Shown here: one piece after another, positions 17,287-26,316 of the stretch
How positions within the stretch are numbered: the stretch's first letter is position 1
Layout of the letters: every line of letters starts with the position of its first letter
Assembly: GCA_021324365.1 (NCBI GenBank)
Contig: JAJPJE010000074.1
Coordinates: forward strand, 1-40,803
Length of the DNA stretch: 40,803 bases
Reading direction: 5' to 3'
Source: Terriglobia bacterium
GTDB taxonomy: Bacteria > Acidobacteriota > Terriglobia > Terriglobales > Acidobacteriaceae
Program-made: the position numbers and the translations under genes
The notes under the pieces: generated by a model
The model's database searches: none
Told to the model about the DNA's origin: nothing
What the model saw: the letters and a program-made list of their open reading frames with translations, nothing else

Positions 17287-17305
17287 GGCACCCCATTACT
17301 ACACA

Positions 17306-17348
17306 GCGCAGCCGCCTCTCGGCTAACTCAGGGCTTGCCCGGCTGCGC
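17306..17348. repeat. 9-bp inverted repeat between convergent genes
   Basis: GCGCAGCCG (17306-17314) pairs perfectly with CGGCTGCGC (17340-17348), with a 25-base loop that itself contains CGGCTAA and TTGCCCGG segments. It lies between the stop of the exported-protein gene and the stop of proC, so a bidirectional transcription end is plausible, although no T-run follows. Confidence 0.45.
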
Positions 17349-17351
17349 TCC

Positions 17352-18176
17352 TTACGCGAACATCAACTCTTTCGCACGCTGCGTGGCTTTCACCACAGCT
17401 TTGATCAGCGTTACCCTGAGTTTGCCTTCTTCCAACTCCATGATGCCGTCGATCGTGCACCCTGCCGGCGTGGTCACCGCGTCTTTCAGTAACGCGGGAT
17501 GATCTCCGGTTTCGAGCACCATGCGCGCCGCACCCAGCGTGGTTTGCGCAGCCAAAAGCGTCGCTAGATCGCGCGGTAATCCGACCTTAACGCCGGCCTC
17601 GGCCAGCGATTCGAGGATGATGTAAATGTAAGCCGGCCCGCTCGCTGACAGTGCCGTCACTGCGTCCATGTGCTTTTCGTCAACCACCACAGTTCTACCA
17701 ACAGTCTCGAAGAGACGGCGGGCAACCTCCATTTGTGCTGGCTTCACGGACTGACCGGCGGCGAGCCCGGTGATTCCTGCTCCGAGAATCGAAGGCGTGT
17801 TCGGCATAGCACGGATGACAGGTACGCGTGCAGGGAGTCGCGCTTCGATAAAAGAAGTCGGAACTGACGCGGCAATCGAGATCACCAATTTCTCGGGCGT
17901 CATCTCCTGCTTCACTTCGTCGAGGACTTCACCTACGGTCTGCGGCTTTACGCATACCAGGACCACATCAGCGTGTCGAACCGCTTCGCGGTTGTCGGTA
18001 CCGAGACGTACACCAAGATCGGCGCTGCGTTTCGCCACCTTTTCTGCATGAGAGAGCGTTGCCCAAATCGCATTGGCAGTGGCCAGCTTGTGTTTGAGGA
18101 ATCCCTGCACGAGAATGCCGCCCATCTTGCCCGCGCCCAGCACTGCGAGCTTATGTTTCGCAGATTTATCTGCCAC
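17352..18176 (-). CDS. proC: ProC, pyrroline-5-carboxylate reductase
   Basis: A 274-residue enzyme reducing pyrroline-5-carboxylate to proline with NAD(P)H. The Rossmann motif LAVLGAGKMGG is at the N-terminus. V-L-V-C-V-K-P-Q and V-I-R-A-M-P-N-T-P follow, and the C-terminal signature region has ALSASGPAYIYIILESLAEAGVKVGLPR and DAVTTPAGCTIDGI. I choose the GTG at 18176 because GGCGGAG stands 8 bases upstream; a TTG at 18200 would add 8 residues without a clear site. Confidence 0.94.
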   Translation of the reverse strand: MADKSAKHKLAVLGAGKMGGILVQGFLKHKLATANAIWATLSHAEKVAKRSADLGVRLGTDNREAVRHADVVLVCVKPQTVGEVLDEVKQEMTPEKLVISIAASVPTSFIEARLPARVPVIRAMPNTPSILGAGITGLAAGQSVKPAQMEVARRLFETVGRTVVVDEKHMDAVTALSASGPAYIYIILESLAEAGVKVGLPRDLATLLAAQTTLGAARMVLETGDHPALLKDAVTTPAGCTIDGIMELEEGKLRVTLIKAVVKATQRAKELMFA

Positions 18177-18369
18177 AGAGTGTGCTCCGCCTGATGACAA
18201 GTTTTACAGTAGCCTTCAGTCTACAATTTCGCGACTGAATACGCGAAACACCTCGTTTTCACAACATCGCTAAACTTCGGCGCTGGGTTAAGCGGCGGTC
18301 ACTTGGCGCGTCCATTCGCCGGATACAACCTACGTAGACTCAGCCTGTTTTTCGATTAGCTTATGGCAT

Positions 18370-18396
18370 TTAACAAATGGTTAACCCTTCGTTAAT
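18370..18396 (+). promoter_or_regulatory. Pho-box-like array upstream of the TonB receptor
   Basis: Three units with exact 11-base spacing: TTAAC (18370), TTAAC (18381) and TTAAT (18392). A weak -10-like TAGTCT begins 10 bases after the last unit. The arrangement matches the pattern before pstS in this window and the 11-bp repeat read by PhoB. The receptor start codon is about 85 bases further on. The rest of the 18,201-18,481 gap shows no gene. Confidence 0.55.
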
Positions 18397-18481
18397 ACCG
18401 CAACAATAGTCTCCTCGTCTACTCCAGGCACCGTTTCCGTGTAGAAGCAGCCTAAAAATTACGACAAGGAGAAAGACACCA

Positions 18482-21163
18482 TTGAGGCAAGCTCAAGTTG
18501 TGGTGGGCCTTTTGGCTTTGAGCTGGATGCTTACTGGCACACTCTGTAATGCTCAGAAAGTAGCAGCGATCAGGGGGAAGGTAGTAGACGCCAGCGGCGC
18601 TACGATTTCCGATGCAGCTGTATCTTTAACCGACCTGACGACCAACACAGTACGACACGCGACGAGTGGCGATGACGGGCGGTTTGCATTTAACGACTTG
18701 CATAGCAATCAGCAACTCATCACGATCGAGAAGGCCGGATTTGAGTCTTTCAGTGAACGTATTCCGCCGGCGAAAGAATCCTCTGTGACTGTCAACGCCA
18801 TCTTGAAGGTTGCCACGCTTTACGACAGCGTTGTCGTTCGCGGCACTGTTGCCCCGGACGCAAAGCCTGTGCCCACCCGGGAAGACGTGATGCTGATCCC
18901 ACAGACGGTTCGCGTCCTCGACCGCAAACAATTGGATACGGGCGGGCCGCTCGCCGGAGGGGCGCAGATGATTTCTTCCACGCCCGGAGCTAACGTGGTC
19001 GGTTACGGAGAGACGGGCGCTACAAAATATACGGTTCTTTTGAACGGCATCCAGCAAGGCTGGGCAGGCGAAGCAACCAGTTTCACCGCGCCGGGTTCGC
19101 TGGGAATCACGTTCGATGGCGTCCCAGTAGTCGATGCGGCGACTGGCCTGTGGCAGTCAGCGACAATGCCGCAGAACCTGGTAATGCAAAACCTGGGAGT
19201 CACCTACGGGCCCGGTGATCCGGCCAATCGCTGGTATACCAACATCGGGGGACAGGTGGAGTTCACACCCGTTCAACCGACGGAAAGCGTTCATGCTAGC
19301 GTGGCCCTCACTCAGGGACCTTACGGCCAGCAGAATCTCGCCTTTGTTATGAACACAGGCGCGTTCCACGGGTGGTCCACTGTGCTCGGCGGGGGTCTGG
19401 GGCGAGGTGACGACTTCCGCGTGGCTCCTGATGGCTTTGGCAATCATGCAAAGGATGGCTCGGCATTCGGTAAAACCCTCAAAACATTTTCGGCCGGAAG
19501 CTTCGTATTCGGCGGTTATTACGCAAAAGCAGGCGGCTATCGGCCAACCGTGATTCCCACTACAGATGTGGGCCTTGTTCAACCCGACGGTTCGCACTTC
19601 AGCCAGGACACGAGCGGGTTCTACAGCGCCCTGCCGTTCGACGCATATAACAAGTACGACACGAACGAAATGGCAATGGTTTACGGACGAGAGAATTTCA
19701 ATCTGGGTAGTCTGACGACTTTGCAGAATATGACCTGGTTCACGCACATTCGGCGTCTGCATCGCCGCAACCAGGATCTTCTCAGCCCGGGCGCACAAGT
19801 GGACGAGTACAACAATCCACACAGCAACATCTTTGGAGATCAGATCGGAATGTCGGTAGCGCTTCCGCACAACACGATCGGGTTCGGTGGGTACGCTCTC
19901 CATGAAACCTATAACACTCGTAACAACTTTTACAATCCTCTATATGGCGGAGATGGCGCGCTCGGCCTTATCGGTGCGGGCGGCCGATTCCGCTCTGGTT
20001 ATTTCCAGCATGATGACCTTGCATTTTATGCTCAGGATGATTTCCATCCTATACCGCAGATTCACATTACCCCCGGGGTTCGCGTTGTCGGCTTCTCAAC
20101 CAGCTACAGTGACCAGGCACAACGCGACTTCACGTTTGCGCCTGGCGTGATCTATGCAACTCATTGCGCGCTGTACCCTGCAGGGTCTGACCCGTTCAAC
20201 AATATCCTGGGTACTCCGACAGTAGCTCCAGACGGCAGCACCACGAAGGATCAGGGCTCTCTCTGCGGTGGCCATGAAAACCGTTCGGCCGTAGAACCCT
20301 CGATCAATGTTGGCATAATGCCGTACGAGTGGCTGACGGTTTATGGCGGATACGAGGTAACATATCGCTCTCCCGCGCTCGGCGGTGGCGGTGGAATGTT
20401 CCAAGCCGTGGATCCCGCTTTCTACACTTTGGCGAAAGGTGGTTACGGTCAAGCCGGCGTGAAGGTTCACTTCCGGAACGCTCCTGTACTCAAGGATTTC
20501 ATCGCAGGAGTGAGCTACTTCCACCTGGATTACACCAACCAGGAAATTGACTTCGAAACAGCTCTCGGCTTGCAGATTTCCGGAGGTGGCAACTCCACCT
20601 ACCACGGGGTAAACGTCTTCTTTGACGATGATCCCTTGCAAAATGTTCACTTCTTCCTGAACTTTGCGGGAGAATCGGCGAACTTCACGAACTACGTCGT
20701 CGGAGGTCCTAGCCTGGCTGAATGCTCGGCGCAGGGGCTTTCTTGCACCGCTTACAACAATCTCCCCGTCTCCTATGTCCCCGATGTGACCCTGAACACT
20801 GGAATCTACTACGGGATTGAACACAACCACCGTGTACTTGTGGAACCGCGCTTCTGGGTGGAGCACATCGGTTCGCAACATCTCTGGTCAAATCTGACTG
20901 GCGCCCCTACGACGCAAACGATGCCCTCGTACACGACGGCAAATCTGGCATTTGCGATTCCGCTCAATATCGAAAAACAATCCTTCAACCTGAAGATCGA
21001 CGTGCTGAACCTCTTCAATTCGCAATACAACCAGTGGGAATACATCTCCAGCGGCGGATACTTTGCATCGCTGTTCACTGGACCAAACCCTCCCAGTGGT
21101 TACATCAACGGTTACCCTGGGGCTCCGCGCGCGGTTTATGGCACCATCAGCTATCAATTCTGA
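18482..21163 (+). CDS. TonB-dependent receptor with carboxypeptidase-regulatory-like domain
   Basis: An 893-residue outer-membrane receptor. A signal peptide covers residues 1-24. A carboxypeptidase-regulatory-like domain follows at about 29-110 (IRGKVVDASGATISDAAVSL). Then comes a plug domain (LIPQTVRVLDRK, TKYTVLLNGIQ, about 130-270) and a long beta-barrel ending in the aromatic terminus GTISYQF expected for BAM insertion. The substrate is not readable from sequence. TTG is the start codon, with AAGGAG about 10 bases upstream. The plug resembles siderophore receptors, but the Pho-box-like array in front suggests a phosphate-related ligand. Confidence 0.9.
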   Translation: MRQAQVVVGLLALSWMLTGTLCNAQKVAAIRGKVVDASGATISDAAVSLTDLTTNTVRHATSGDDGRFAFNDLHSNQQLITIEKAGFESFSERIPPAKESSVTVNAILKVATLYDSVVVRGTVAPDAKPVPTREDVMLIPQTVRVLDRKQLDTGGPLAGGAQMISSTPGANVVGYGETGATKYTVLLNGIQQGWAGEATSFTAPGSLGITFDGVPVVDAATGLWQSATMPQNLVMQNLGVTYGPGDPANRWYTNIGGQVEFTPVQPTESVHASVALTQGPYGQQNLAFVMNTGAFHGWSTVLGGGLGRGDDFRVAPDGFGNHAKDGSAFGKTLKTFSAGSFVFGGYYAKAGGYRPTVIPTTDVGLVQPDGSHFSQDTSGFYSALPFDAYNKYDTNEMAMVYGRENFNLGSLTTLQNMTWFTHIRRLHRRNQDLLSPGAQVDEYNNPHSNIFGDQIGMSVALPHNTIGFGGYALHETYNTRNNFYNPLYGGDGALGLIGAGGRFRSGYFQHDDLAFYAQDDFHPIPQIHITPGVRVVGFSTSYSDQAQRDFTFAPGVIYATHCALYPAGSDPFNNILGTPTVAPDGSTTKDQGSLCGGHENRSAVEPSINVGIMPYEWLTVYGGYEVTYRSPALGGGGGMFQAVDPAFYTLAKGGYGQAGVKVHFRNAPVLKDFIAGVSYFHLDYTNQEIDFETALGLQISGGGNSTYHGVNVFFDDDPLQNVHFFLNFAGESANFTNYVVGGPSLAECSAQGLSCTAYNNLPVSYVPDVTLNTGIYYGIEHNHRVLVEPRFWVEHIGSQHLWSNLTGAPTTQTMPSYTTANLAFAIPLNIEKQSFNLKIDVLNLFNSQYNQWEYISSGGYFASLFTGPNPPSGYINGYPGAPRAVYGTISYQF

Positions 21164-21182
21164 AAGCTGATGAATTTGCTTG

Positions 21183-21213
21183 AAGAGGCTCGGCGTTCTC
21201 GCCGGGCCTCTTT
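21183..21213 (+). terminator. Rho-independent terminator after the TonB receptor
   Basis: A 13-bp stem (AAGAGGCTCGGCG / CGCCGGGCCTCTT, one G-T wobble) with a TTCT loop, followed by TTTGTGTT, 20 bases after the receptor stop. It also lies in the gap to the convergent M50 protease. Confidence 0.8.
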
Positions 21214-21305
21214 GTGTTGATAGGTCTTCCTATGGCTGGATTCTTTTAAGATCAGACGAAGTTCTGCGTTTCGCGACTGTATCGAGAGGCACAAAGCGAA
21301 CAAAA

Positions 21306-22307
21306 TTACCGCAGAATGTCGGCGAGGCTTCCATCGAATGGGATCGGAATAAACGTCAGAATGAGCAGCAAGAGTGCAACCAGCGCCAGCCACTTGCGTC
21401 CTCTACTCAGCCCCGGCGACTTCGGAACCTGCGGATGACGCAATCCCGTGAGCGCGAGCAGTCCTGCCCAAAGCAGCCATCCCACCCACAAGCGTACGGC
21501 CAGCGGAATCAGGATCCCAATCGTCAGCCAAGAGATGTACTTATGTATCCGTGGCGAGAGGGAATATACGATGTGCCCTCCATCCAGTTGCCCACCCGGG
21601 AGCAGATTCAGCGCAGTAGCGAACATGCCGACCCACGCCGCAATCGCGACCGGATGCATGTGGATTGCATCCAGCGGGACGCGATCTGGCGATCCCAGCG
21701 TCAGGATGTAGTGCGCCACATGAAAGATCAGCGGATAGCCAAAAACAATGTCGTCCGCACGCGACACTGTTGCCGTTGCCGGTGAAATCAACAAAGATCC
21801 GAATAGCACGACCACAGCAACGACAAACCCCGCGATCGGGCCTGCAATTCCGATATCGAACAGCGCTTCCCGTGAGCGAATCGGCGAGCGAATTCGTATG
21901 AAGGCTCCCAAGGTTCCGATCAGAGTCGGCGCAGGAATAAAGTACGGCAGCGTGGCCTCCACCCCATAACGCACGCAGTAGAGGTAGTGCCCCATCTCGT
22001 GCGCGACAAGGATCAGCATCAGCGTGGCTGCGAACGGCACCCCCATCAGAATTCGTGCCGGATGCTCCGCAATCCATCCGATCGGAAACATCGCCGCCCA
22101 ACTGGCATCTTCGGGTAGCGAGAACGCTGGACGATTCTCCAGGAAATTTTGCTGTAGCCGCGCTCCAACTACCAGGGTAGTGAAGATCGTTAACACCAGC
22201 AGCACAATATGCAGCCAATAGCGCCGTCGTGTTTGCGGAACGACAAACACGTCGACAGGGATCGGCCGCTCGAAATAGCTGGGAACAGATGGGGTGGTAT
22301 CAGACAT
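21306..22307 (-). CDS. Site-2-protease-like M50 zinc metalloprotease
   Basis: A 333-residue multi-pass membrane protein. The zinc motif HEMGH is at 103-107 inside a membrane helix (LILVAHEMGHYLY), and the second conserved motif NLLPGGQLDGGH is at about 239-250. At least six hydrophobic helices are visible, including IVLLVLTIFTTLVVG near the N-terminus. The family cuts membrane-embedded substrates, often anti-sigma factors, or has housekeeping roles. The substrate is unknown. A soluble N-terminal 28 residues precede the first helix. Confidence 0.88.
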   Translation of the reverse strand: MSDTTPSVPSYFERPIPVDVFVVPQTRRRYWLHIVLLVLTIFTTLVVGARLQQNFLENRPAFSLPEDASWAAMFPIGWIAEHPARILMGVPFAATLMLILVAHEMGHYLYCVRYGVEATLPYFIPAPTLIGTLGAFIRIRSPIRSREALFDIGIAGPIAGFVVAVVVLFGSLLISPATATVSRADDIVFGYPLIFHVAHYILTLGSPDRVPLDAIHMHPVAIAAWVGMFATALNLLPGGQLDGGHIVYSLSPRIHKYISWLTIGILIPLAVRLWVGWLLWAGLLALTGLRHPQVPKSPGLSRGRKWLALVALLLLILTFIPIPFDGSLADILR

Positions 22308-22453
22308 CCCAAACCAGATTCATTTGATGCAACTGCAGACAATTCCTAGATGCTATGGGGCCGGGTAGCGATAGGTGGGCAGGATCGGCAACAGGTTCCG
22401 GGTCGTGCGCCATCGCACCCCACTGGCGCCGTCGGAACCAACCCGCTCAGAAT

Positions 22454-22723
22454 TTAATCGATCGACTGCAACTCTTTCCCTGGCTTAAACCGAACTGCCT
22501 TCCCGGGTGGAATGCTAACTTCGGCGCCGGTCCGGGGATTGCGTCCGATGCCTGTCTTGCGTGGACGAACGTTGAAAACGCCGAATCCTCGCAGCTCAAT
22601 GCGGTCACCATTGGCCAAGGCTTTCTTCATGCTTTCGAAGACCGTTTCCACGGCCATCTCAGCCTTAGTTTTGGTGATCCCGGTTTTGGTTACCACTTCA
22701 TTGATGATATCCAGCTTGATCAC
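22454..22723 (-). CDS. HU/IHF-family histone-like DNA-binding protein
   Basis: An 89-residue HU-family protein: IKLDIINEVVTKTGITKTKAE at the N-terminus, then the beta-arm segment GRNPRTGAEVSIPPGKAVRFKPGKEL. It bends and compacts DNA as a dimer. The GTG at 22723 is chosen because GGAG is 6 bases upstream and the protein then starts like other HU proteins. An ATG six codons upstream directly follows the same GGAG, which leaves no spacing. A good promoter is present about 115 bases upstream. Confidence 0.92.
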   Translation of the reverse strand: MIKLDIINEVVTKTGITKTKAEMAVETVFESMKKALANGDRIELRGFGVFNVRPRKTGIGRNPRTGAEVSIPPGKAVRFKPGKELQSID

Positions 22724-22837
22724 AAGCATCTCCAGCCGCACAGTTTGGCCGCTATTTGCGAGTCAAAACTTGCCATCCGCTGCCTGCCCGCAAGAGGCCG
22801 ATTTTTCACAGGCCTGCAGCTATACTGTAAGCTGCTG

Positions 22838-22866
22838 ATAATAAAGGTCGCAACTGCCATTGTCAA
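22838..22866 (-). promoter_or_regulatory. Sigma-70-type promoter of the HU gene
   Basis: On the minus strand TTGACA (22866-22861), a 17-base spacer and TATTAT (22843-22838) form a near-consensus promoter. The leader to the HU start is about 108 bases and contains GCAGCT...AGCTGC, an imperfect hairpin. The 300-base gap between HU and dcd otherwise shows no gene. Confidence 0.8.
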
Positions 22867-23023
22867 TGCGAGCTTTCCTCCGTAAGATGACTCTTCGACT
22901 CACGCTCGCAACACCCCGCACCCCTGCTCCAGCCGCAAGAAGGTGCTCCCGAGGCAGATTAGCGCCTCTAGTGTTCGATCTGCTATTCGTTCCGCAGAGA
23001 ACCCGGCAGTTAAAAGGAGAACT

Positions 23024-23578
23024 ATGGCTATTAAGAGTGACCGGTGGATTCGCAAAATGGCACTCGAACACGACATGATTAACCCCTTCTCCGAGAAGCA
23101 GGTACGGCAGCATGTCGTTTCTTACGGCTTGTCTTCCTACGGCTACGACTTGCGGGTTGCGGACGAGTTCAAAATATTTACCAACGTAAACAGCACTATC
23201 GTCGATCCGAAGAAATTCGACGAGCGCTCGTTTGTTACCGTCACGGCGGACTGCGCCATCGTTCCACCAAACTCCTTCGCGCTGGCACGTTCCGTCGAGT
23301 ACTTCAAGATTCCGCGCGATGTCCTCACCCTGTGCGTCGGCAAATCGACGTACGCCCGATGCGGCATCATCGTAAATGTCACCCCGTTCGAACCCGAATG
23401 GGAGGGCTTCGTGACCCTCGAGATTTCGAATACGACGCCATTACCCGCGAAGATCTACGCCAACGAAGGGCTCTGCCAGATTCTGTTCTTCCAGTCCGAC
23501 GAGGTTTGCGAAGTGAGCTATAAAGACCGTTCCGGCAAGTACCAGGCGCAGACGGGAATCGTGCTTCCCAAGGTCTAG
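23024..23578 (+). CDS. dcd: dCTP deaminase
   Basis: A 184-residue dCTP deaminase of the trimeric dUTPase-like fold, making dUTP for dTMP synthesis. The core runs [13 protein letters not shown], then [35 protein letters not shown] and [23 protein letters not shown] stands 5 bases before the ATG at 23024. An upstream frame to 22943 is spurious. The GKSTYARCG loop replaces the more common GRSSLARLG, a recognised variant in many bacteria. Confidence 0.9.
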   Translation: MAIKSDRWIRKMALEHDMINPFSEKQVRQHVVSYGLSSYGYDLRVADEFKIFTNVNSTIVDPKKFDERSFVTVTADCAIVPPNSFALARSVEYFKIPRDVLTLCVGKSTYARCGIIVNVTPFEPEWEGFVTLEISNTTPLPAKIYANEGLCQILFFQSDEVCEVSYKDRSGKYQAQTGIVLPKV

Positions 23579-23693
23579 ATGCTGCGCCAAATAAAGTTGT
23601 GCCCCATCTCTGCCTTCTTTCGGCGGAGGTGGGTACGGCAGTGGGCGCGATACCACTCACCAGATCGATACCCGCTGACTATAATGGCTCGCC

Positions 23694-24803
23694 ATGGCCG
23701 CGCCTGCCTTCGTCACTCCGCATCAATCCGACGCGCGCGATCACATCACAATCGCCGGCGCAGGTCCCGCGGGACTGGCATGCGCCATCGTACTTGCCCG
23801 CGCTGGACGCCGTGTCGTTGTCCATGAGCACCAGAATCGCGTCGGCGCACGCTTTCACGGCGACTTCCAGGGACTCGATAACTGGACAGGCGACTCGAAC
23901 GTCCTCGATGAACTCGGCTCGCACGGGATCCGCGCAAACTTTGAATGTCACCCGGTGCGCGGCGGAATCGCCTACGACGCCTGGGGAGCCACTTATCCAT
24001 ATTCCAGTAGCGCACCGATCTATTACCTCGTACGGCGAGGTAAAGATGCCGGCACGCTCGATTCAGGATTGCTGCAACAGGCGCTTGATGCAGGTGTGGA
24101 GGTACGTTTCGGAAACCGCTACCATGCGAACGACGCCAGGATCGTCTCTTGCGGTCCGCGAGGCGCCGACGTAATCGCCGTCGGATATCTATTCCAGACC
24201 GAGATGCCCGACGGCGCCTGGATCTGCTTCAACCGCGAACTCGCGCCACAGGGCTATTCGTATCTTCTCATCCATGCCGGACGCGGCACTGTCGCTTCCT
24301 GCATCTTCACTGATTTTAAGCGCGAGCAGCACTACCTGCAGAAGACCGTCGACTTCTTTCGGGAATGTGTCGGAATGAAGATGGATTCGCCTCGCAAGTT
24401 CGGTGGTTATGGCAATTATTTTCTGCCCAAGACAGGGATTCGAGGTGGGTCCTTGGTTCTTGGCGAAAGCGCCGGATTTCAGGATCCTCTTGCGGGCTTT
24501 GGTATCCGCTACGCTTTACGATCCGGCATCCTGGCGGCGCGCAGTTTGCTGGAAGGTGTCGACTACAACTCGCTCTGGCGTCGCGATCTGCTGCAATTAC
24601 TCCGTACCGGACTTGCCAATCGCTTTTTCGTGACGCTTACCGGCGACCGCGGCTGGCGCTGGATACTCTCCCATCGCCTGGCCAGTGAAGACGTCTGCGA
24701 AGCCATGCGCAAACTGTACCGCCCCACGAAGCTCACGCAGGCGTTGTACCCGATTGCTTACCTCCTTCATCGCTTCTCGAAGCGACCATCACCTCGCGAA
24801 TAG
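23694..24803 (+). CDS. FAD-dependent oxidoreductase (geranylgeranyl-reductase-like)
   Basis: A 369-residue flavoprotein. The N-terminal FAD-binding motif is ITIAGAGPAGLACAIVLARAG followed by V-V-V-H-E at the end of strand 2. A later GESAGFQDPLAGFGIRYALRSG is the second FAD-contacting motif (GD-like, with E for D). The pattern matches the geranylgeranyl reductase / FixC-like family. A substrate cannot be named; reduction of isoprenoid chains is one possibility. The C-terminus (KLYRPTKLTQALYPIAYLL) may be amphipathic. Confidence 0.75.
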   Translation: MAAPAFVTPHQSDARDHITIAGAGPAGLACAIVLARAGRRVVVHEHQNRVGARFHGDFQGLDNWTGDSNVLDELGSHGIRANFECHPVRGGIAYDAWGATYPYSSSAPIYYLVRRGKDAGTLDSGLLQQALDAGVEVRFGNRYHANDARIVSCGPRGADVIAVGYLFQTEMPDGAWICFNRELAPQGYSYLLIHAGRGTVASCIFTDFKREQHYLQKTVDFFRECVGMKMDSPRKFGGYGNYFLPKTGIRGGSLVLGESAGFQDPLAGFGIRYALRSGILAARSLLEGVDYNSLWRRDLLQLLRTGLANRFFVTLTGDRGWRWILSHRLASEDVCEAMRKLYRPTKLTQALYPIAYLLHRFSKRPSPRE

Positions 24804-24877
24804 GCTGCTTCTGTTGCGGGAGCTACGGTACCCTACGTGCGCCCTCTTTTCACAGATTTGGGAACTGGGCAGCCCAT

Positions 24878-25552
24878 CTACCGGTTCGCTGCTTGCGATC
24901 CAAACAAATGCCGCACATCGGCGCCGCGCACCCAGAAAATCACATCCTCGGCGATATTCGTTGCATGGTCACCGACGCGCTCCAGGTTCCTGGAAATCAG
25001 CAGGGTATTGAGCGCCTGTGTAGTCAATGCTGGAATTTCATGCATCGTTTTCAGCATCGCGTGGTAGACCTCGGCGTTCAACTGGTCGAGTTGGCTGTCG
25101 GTCTTGAGCACCTGCTCCGCCACATCAGCCCGCGCATAGATAAACGACTCCAGCGCCGTGCGTACCATCGTGGACGCGACGCTTCCGACCCGCGGAATAT
25201 CGACGCTCAGTTCGCCATCCTGAAGCTTCAGCAGTTCCATCACGCGCTGCACCACATTGACCGCCTGATCTCCCACGCGCTCCAGGTCGGCGTTGATCTT
25301 CACAATTGCGATGATAAACCTCAAGTCGACCGCCATCGGCTGCTGCATGGCGAGTAGATCCAGCGCCAGTTCATCGATTTCGCGCTCCATCGTGTTGATG
25401 GCGCGTTCGCCTTCCAGCACCTGTTGGCACAAATTTGCATCGCGCAGCCGGTATGCCTCGATGGCGCGGTCGACCGCCTGTTCTGCGAGGCCTCCCATTC
25501 GCAACAGTTTTTCTTTTAAATCGTCTAACGACTGGTGGAAGCGAGTACGCAT
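24878..25552 (-). CDS. phoU: PhoU, phosphate signalling regulator
   Basis: A 224-residue all-helical PhoU protein with two repeated three-helix bundles. The conserved metal-binding motifs are visible as E..ERVGDQAVN (first half) and E-R-V-G-D-H-A-T-N-I-A-E (second half). It links PstSCAB activity to PhoR and shuts off PhoB when phosphate is plentiful. The ATG overlaps the stop of pstB by one base (TAATG). A second phoU-type gene lies upstream in the same cluster. Confidence 0.93.
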   Translation of the reverse strand: MRTRFHQSLDDLKEKLLRMGGLAEQAVDRAIEAYRLRDANLCQQVLEGERAINTMEREIDELALDLLAMQQPMAVDLRFIIAIVKINADLERVGDQAVNVVQRVMELLKLQDGELSVDIPRVGSVASTMVRTALESFIYARADVAEQVLKTDSQLDQLNAEVYHAMLKTMHEIPALTTQALNTLLISRNLERVGDHATNIAEDVIFWVRGADVRHLFGSQAANR

Positions 25553-26313
25553 TATCCAAACCTGCCCGTAATGTAATCTTCCGTACGCTTGTCGCTCGGA
25601 TTAGTAAATATTTTTTCCGTTTTGTCGAATTCCACCAGCGTGCCCAACAGAAAGAAGCCGGTAAATCCGGCCACGCGCGCTGCCTGTTGCATATTATGGG
25701 TAACGATCACGATCGTGTAATTCGCCTTCAGTTCGTCAATGAGTTCTTCAATTTTGCCCGTCGAAATCGGATCCAGAGCCGATGCCGGCTCGTCCATCAG
25801 CAATACCTCCGGCTCGACCGCCAGCGCCCGCGCAATGCACAACCGTTGCTGCTGGCCTCCGGAAAGACTGGCTCCCGATTTCTTCTTCAACGTGTCCTTT
25901 ACTTCATCCCAGAGCGCCGCCTGCTTTAGCGACTTCTCCACAATCTCGTCCAGCCGGTGCCGGTTACGGAATCCATTCAGCTTCAATCCTGCAGCTACGT
26001 TGTCATAGATCGACATCGTAGGAAATGGATTCGGCTTTTGAAATACCATTCCGACGCGCCGCCGCACTTCCACGGCCGGCGTGCCGTTTGCATAGATATC
26101 CGTGCTACCGATGCGGACGTCGCCTTCAACCTTCGTCCCCGGAATGGTCTCGTGCATCCGGTTCAGGCAGCGAACGAACGTCGACTTGCCGCAGCCCGAA
26201 GGTCCAATCAGCGCTGTCACCTGGTTCGCGCCCATCTGCATGTTCACACTGTGCAGTGCTTCAGTATTGCCGTACCAGGCTTTCAGGTTTCGGACTTCAA
26301 TTCCGACACCCAT
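25552..26313 (-). CDS. pstB: PstB, phosphate ABC transporter ATPase
   Basis: A 253-residue ABC ATPase: Walker [10 protein letters not shown], PstB-typical [20 protein letters not shown] after it, the LSGGQQQR signature, and the Walker B motif [12 protein letters not shown]. It energises uptake through PstA and PstC. The length agrees with PstB (about 257). It starts 3 bases after pstA ends and overlaps phoU by one base, so the operon is tightly packed. Confidence 0.96.
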   Translation of the reverse strand: MGVGIEVRNLKAWYGNTEALHSVNMQMGANQVTALIGPSGCGKSTFVRCLNRMHETIPGTKVEGDVRIGSTDIYANGTPAVEVRRRVGMVFQKPNPFPTMSIYDNVAAGLKLNGFRNRHRLDEIVEKSLKQAALWDEVKDTLKKKSGASLSGGQQQRLCIARALAVEPEVLLMDEPASALDPISTGKIEELIDELKANYTIVIVTHNMQQAARVAGFTGFFLLGTLVEFDKTEKIFTNPSDKRTEDYITGRFG

Positions 26314-26316
26314 TCG

